From T1Sed10-7 sp046483565 (GTDB taxonomy: Bacteria; Actinomycetota; Nitriliruptoria; Nitriliruptorales; Nitriliruptoraceae), in the NCBI GenBank assembly GCA_046483565.1, contig JAWOCZ010000247.1, positions 1-8,899 of the forward strand: a stretch of 8,899 nucleotides of DNA, written 5' to 3'. Below are positions 7,557 through 8,899 of this stretch, piece by piece. The notes under the pieces were generated by a model. That model saw only the letters and a program-made list of their open reading frames with translations. It had not been told where the DNA came from and ran no database searches. Within the stretch, counting starts at the first letter, position 1. Each line of letters starts with the position of its first letter. The translations under genes were made by a program, and so were the position numbers.

Positions 7557-7577
7557 AGCCTACGCGACCGCGCGGTC
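7557..7577 (-). promoter_or_regulatory. Candidate hydrolase promoter with palindromic spacer
   Basis: On the minus strand TAGGCT (bases 7562 to 7557) fits an actinobacterial -10 and would give a leader of roughly 45 bases to the GTG at 7505. Three bases upstream of it, where the spacer would lie, is the perfect 12-bp palindrome GACCGCGCGGTC (7566-7577). A palindrome there could be an operator, but short GC palindromes arise by chance at this base composition. No clear -35 is visible. Confidence 0.25.
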
Positions 7578-7600
7578 ATCGGGCGCTCGGCGCCTCTCGC

Positions 7601-7628
7601 GGAGGCAGGGGCACGGAGGCAGGGGCAC
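7601..7628. repeat. Perfect 14-bp tandem repeat, two copies
   Basis: GGAGGCAGGGGCAC occurs at 7601-7614 and again, without gap, at 7615-7628, followed by a partial third copy (GGAGG at 7629-7633). It ends about 30 bases upstream of the PHO box. It looks like a slippage duplication; a regulatory role is not evident. Confidence 0.85.
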
Positions 7629-7659
7629 GGAGGGTGCGTCGCAGCGCTCGACGTGAACG

Positions 7660-7692
7660 CGTCAGCCGTCGTTCACGTACCGTTCACCCTGT
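7660..7692 (+). promoter_or_regulatory. PHO box: three 11-nt direct-repeat units upstream of phoU
   Basis: Units are CGTCAGCCGTC (7660-7670), GTTCACGTACC (7671-7681) and GTTCACCCTGT (7682-7692), each 11 nt with an in-phase TCA core. The last two share GTTCAC. This matches the known arrangement of PhoP/PhoB binding sites, where 11-nt direct repeats with GTTCACC-type cores are bound by regulator dimers (Streptomyces PHO box). A candidate -10 (TACCGT, 7720-7725) lies downstream, and a PhoU gene starts at 7813, so phosphate control of that gene is a natural inference. The bases are seen directly; regulator binding is inferred. Confidence 0.6.
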
Positions 7693-7701
7693 CGACAGGG
7701 T
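7686..7701. promoter_or_regulatory. 16-bp perfect palindrome overlapping the PHO box
   Basis: ACCCTGTCGACAGGGT reads the same on both strands with no spacer. It overlaps the last 7 bases of the third PHO unit and ends 18 bases before the candidate -10, about where a -35 would lie. That position suits an operator for a dimeric repressor competing with the phosphate regulator. The gapless symmetry argues against an RNA hairpin as its main purpose. Confidence 0.4.
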
Positions 7702-7812
7702 CCGTGACGGAGTCGGGCTTACCGTCGCGTCTCGAGCTCCGTTCCCTCGGGGAGCCGGGGCGGACCGCGGTCGGAGGACAGCAGGCGAACACCGACGAGC
7801 GAAGGGCAGAGC

Positions 7813-8520
7813 GTGGGCGGACCGGGCCGTGGTGAGATCCCCGCGTCGCTGCTGGCCGGCGGTGCGGGCGAGCAACTGCGTGGCGAGTACGCCGCATGGT
7901 TGGACGAGATCGACGACGAGCTCATGGGTGGAGCCCTGATCGTCGCCGAGGCGATGCCTCGGATCACCCGCGCCTTCCTGGCGGCCGACCGTGCCGTGCT
8001 CGACGAGGCGACCGCGCTCAACGCGGACGTCCGGGAGCACTGCCGGCGGGTCGAGGAGCAGGGCTTCGTCCTGCTGGCCCGCGAGTCGCCCGTCTCGGGG
8101 GACCTGCGCCGGCTGGTGGCGATGCTGCGCCTGGTGCACGACGCCGAGCGATCTGGGCGTCTGATGCGGCATGTGGCTGAAGGGGTCGAACGACTGGATG
8201 CGCGTCTGCTCCCGTTGGTGCTCCGCCAACAGCTCGAGGAGCTCGCTGGCCGGTCGATCGAGGTCTACCGCCGCGGGGTCGACGCCTGGCGGCAGCGCGA
8301 CGCTCTGGCGGTCCACGAGCTCGATCGGCTCGATGCGGACGTCGACACCCTGCGCGTCGGCCTGATCTCCCACGCCCAGGAGCTGCACGGCGCACCGAGC
8401 GAGGTCATGGTGCTGGGGCTGCTCGGGCGGTACTTCGAACGGCTCGCCGACCACGGTGTGGCGTTCGCGCAGCACGTCACCTTCGTCGTCACGGGCGAGC
8501 GGGTCGATGTCGGGCCATGA
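7813..8520 (+). CDS. phoU: PhoU-family phosphate-signalling protein
   Basis: The 235-residue, highly helical cytosolic protein has the two-repeat PhoU layout. PhoU proteins link the PstSCAB phosphate transporter to the PhoR sensor kinase and damp the Pho response when phosphate is plentiful. The first repeat (about 30-125) carries SGDLRRLVAMLRLVHDAERSGR, and the second (about 135-228) carries Y207-FERLADHG. The family metal motif (ERIGD type) is intact in the second repeat (E209, D213). In the first repeat, E112 is kept but the matching Asp is R116, so that metal site is probably lost. The GTG at 7813 is chosen because GAAGGG lies at 7801-7806, 6 bases upstream, and no in-frame alternative fits better. 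It lies downstream of a PHO box and faces a second PhoU gene. The stop lies within a 14-bp tandem duplication. Family call is firm; whether it is the main Pst-linked PhoU is open. Confidence 0.88.
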   Translation: MGGPGRGEIPASLLAGGAGEQLRGEYAAWLDEIDDELMGGALIVAEAMPRITRAFLAADRAVLDEATALNADVREHCRRVEEQGFVLLARESPVSGDLRRLVAMLRLVHDAERSGRLMRHVAEGVERLDARLLPLVLRQQLEELAGRSIEVYRRGVDAWRQRDALAVHELDRLDADVDTLRVGLISHAQELHGAPSEVMVLGLLGRYFERLADHGVAFAQHVTFVVTGERVDVGP

Positions 8521-8536
8521 GGGTCGGGCCATGAGG
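8509..8536. repeat. Perfect 14-bp tandem duplication over the phoU stop codon
   Basis: GTCGGGCCATGAGG occurs at 8509-8522 and again at 8523-8536. The first copy encodes the last residues and TGA stop (8518-8520) of phoU; the second is a non-coding copy in the 42-base gap before the convergent PhoU gene. Its ATG at 8531 opens only an 8-codon frame, so it is not a gene. The duplication looks recent because the copies are identical. Confidence 0.9.
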
Positions 8537-8562
8537 ACGGCGCGGGTGGCGCGGTGAAGACC

Positions 8563-8899
8563 TCAGTTGCCCGCGACCGCCTCGGACGACAGCTCGCGGT
8601 TCTTCCCGGTGGCCACGAACACCGCCTGCTCGGCGATGTCCACGCCGTGGTCGGCGAAGCGCTCGAGCTGCCGGGTCAACTGGATCATGCGCGTCGCCCA
8701 CTCGAGACGCTCCTCGTCGGCGGCGACCCGGACCAGACGGCGGAAGATGCCGGCGTTGAGCCGGTCCACCCCGTCGTCGAGCCGGCTCGCGGCAGCGGCC
8801 AGCTCGGCATCGGCCTGGACGAAGGCACCCATGGACTGTCGACCGACAGCTCGCGCCAGTTCACCCATCTCGACCAGCTGCTCGAGCAGGTCGGGGTCC
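8563..8899 (-). CDS. Second PhoU-family protein, C-terminal part (cut by window end)
   Basis: The frame is open to base 8899, so the N-terminal part lies outside. The visible 112 residues are the second PhoU repeat: a helix pair (about GELARAVGRQSMGAFVQADAELA), then WATRMIQLTRQLERFADHGVDIAEQAVFVATGKN near the C-terminus, with the metal motif E-R-F-A-D-H intact. An ATG at 8868 is in frame, but residues before it (LLEQLVEM) continue the helix, so it is unlikely to be the start. Its end resembles that of the neighbouring PhoU (ADHGV, then FV-TG), showing paralogy, yet it has the more canonical metal motif. The stop at 8563 lies 42 bases from the stop of the convergent phoU. The rest of a phosphate locus (pst or phoRP genes) may lie beyond the window edge, but that is inference. 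Confidence 0.88.
   Translation of the reverse strand, partial: DPDLLEQLVEMGELARAVGRQSMGAFVQADAELAAAASRLDDGVDRLNAGIFRRLVRVAADEERLEWATRMIQLTRQLERFADHGVDIAEQAVFVATGKNRELSSEAVAGN

Larger units (their letters stand above)
7506..7812. other. 307-base divergent intergenic control region (hydrolase / phoU)
   Basis: No gene is supported here. From left to right it holds the hydrolase-side -10 and palindrome (7557-7577), a 14-bp tandem repeat (7601-7628), an inverted repeat and a three-unit PHO box (7651-7692), a 16-bp palindrome (7686-7701), and TACCGT (7720-7725) as a candidate -10 for phoU. A further 87 bases of unremarkable leader then run to the GTG at 7813. The frames through it lack start signals and conserved-looking protein. 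Confidence 0.7.

Noticed and set aside
7684..8532. 282-residue minus-strand frame opposite phoU and its promoter.
   Set aside because: The plus strand has clear PhoU motifs and a ribosome-binding site; this frame overlaps the PHO box and has no family features.
8531..8557. Small frame (8 codons) starting at the ATG in the second copy of the 14-bp duplication.
   Set aside because: It is a by-product of the duplication, without a separate ribosome-binding site or meaningful length.
1..8899. Defence island, mobile element or biosynthetic cluster hiding in the window.
   Set aside because: All genes belong to common housekeeping or regulatory families, composition is even throughout, and no transposase, integrase, nuclease or terminal inverted repeats were seen.

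Overview
This is a high-GC window (close to 70% G+C by eye) with frequent GTG starts, 4-base gene overlaps and TANNNT-type -10 hexamers. It reads as ordinary chromosome from an actinobacterium. The protein styles would suit a deep-branching class such as Nitriliruptoria or Acidimicrobiia, but that placement is a guess. I saw no rRNA, tRNA, CRISPR array, insertion sequence, phage gene or toxin-antitoxin pair.

Layout, left to right. (1) The 3' portion of an SLC13/DASS-family anion transporter (+, cut by the window start). (2) Convergent to it, a SirB1-like transglutaminase-fold protein with a C-terminal TPR-like region (-), probably read from a leaderless promoter. (3) Divergent from that, a tight three-gene operon pntAA-pntAB-pntB (+) for the proton-translocating NAD(P) transhydrogenase in its split-alpha form, joined by ATGA and GTGA overlaps. 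(4) 102 bases on, glpX (+), class II fructose-1,6-bisphosphatase, behind a short leader that can form alternative hairpins. (5) Convergent to glpX, an alpha/beta-hydrolase (-) of unknown substrate. (6) A 307-base intergenic region with a 14-bp tandem repeat, a convincing three-unit PHO box (11-nt direct repeats with TCA cores) and a 16-bp perfect palindrome. (7) A PhoU-family gene (+) driven from that region. (8) Convergent to it, the 3' part of a second PhoU paralogue (-), cut by the window end.

How the parts connect. The pnt operon supplies NADPH from NADH using proton-motive force, and GlpX carries out the committed step of gluconeogenesis, so the central block is redox and carbon housekeeping. 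The right-hand block is phosphate regulation: a PHO-box-like element in front of one PhoU gene, and a second PhoU facing it. The first PhoU has lost the conserved Asp of its first ERIGD-type metal motif while the second half keeps it.

I do not see an undescribed multi-gene system. The items most worth a second look are the composite control region upstream of the first phoU, the divergent PhoU pair, and the placement of the proton-relay histidine in the transhydrogenase.
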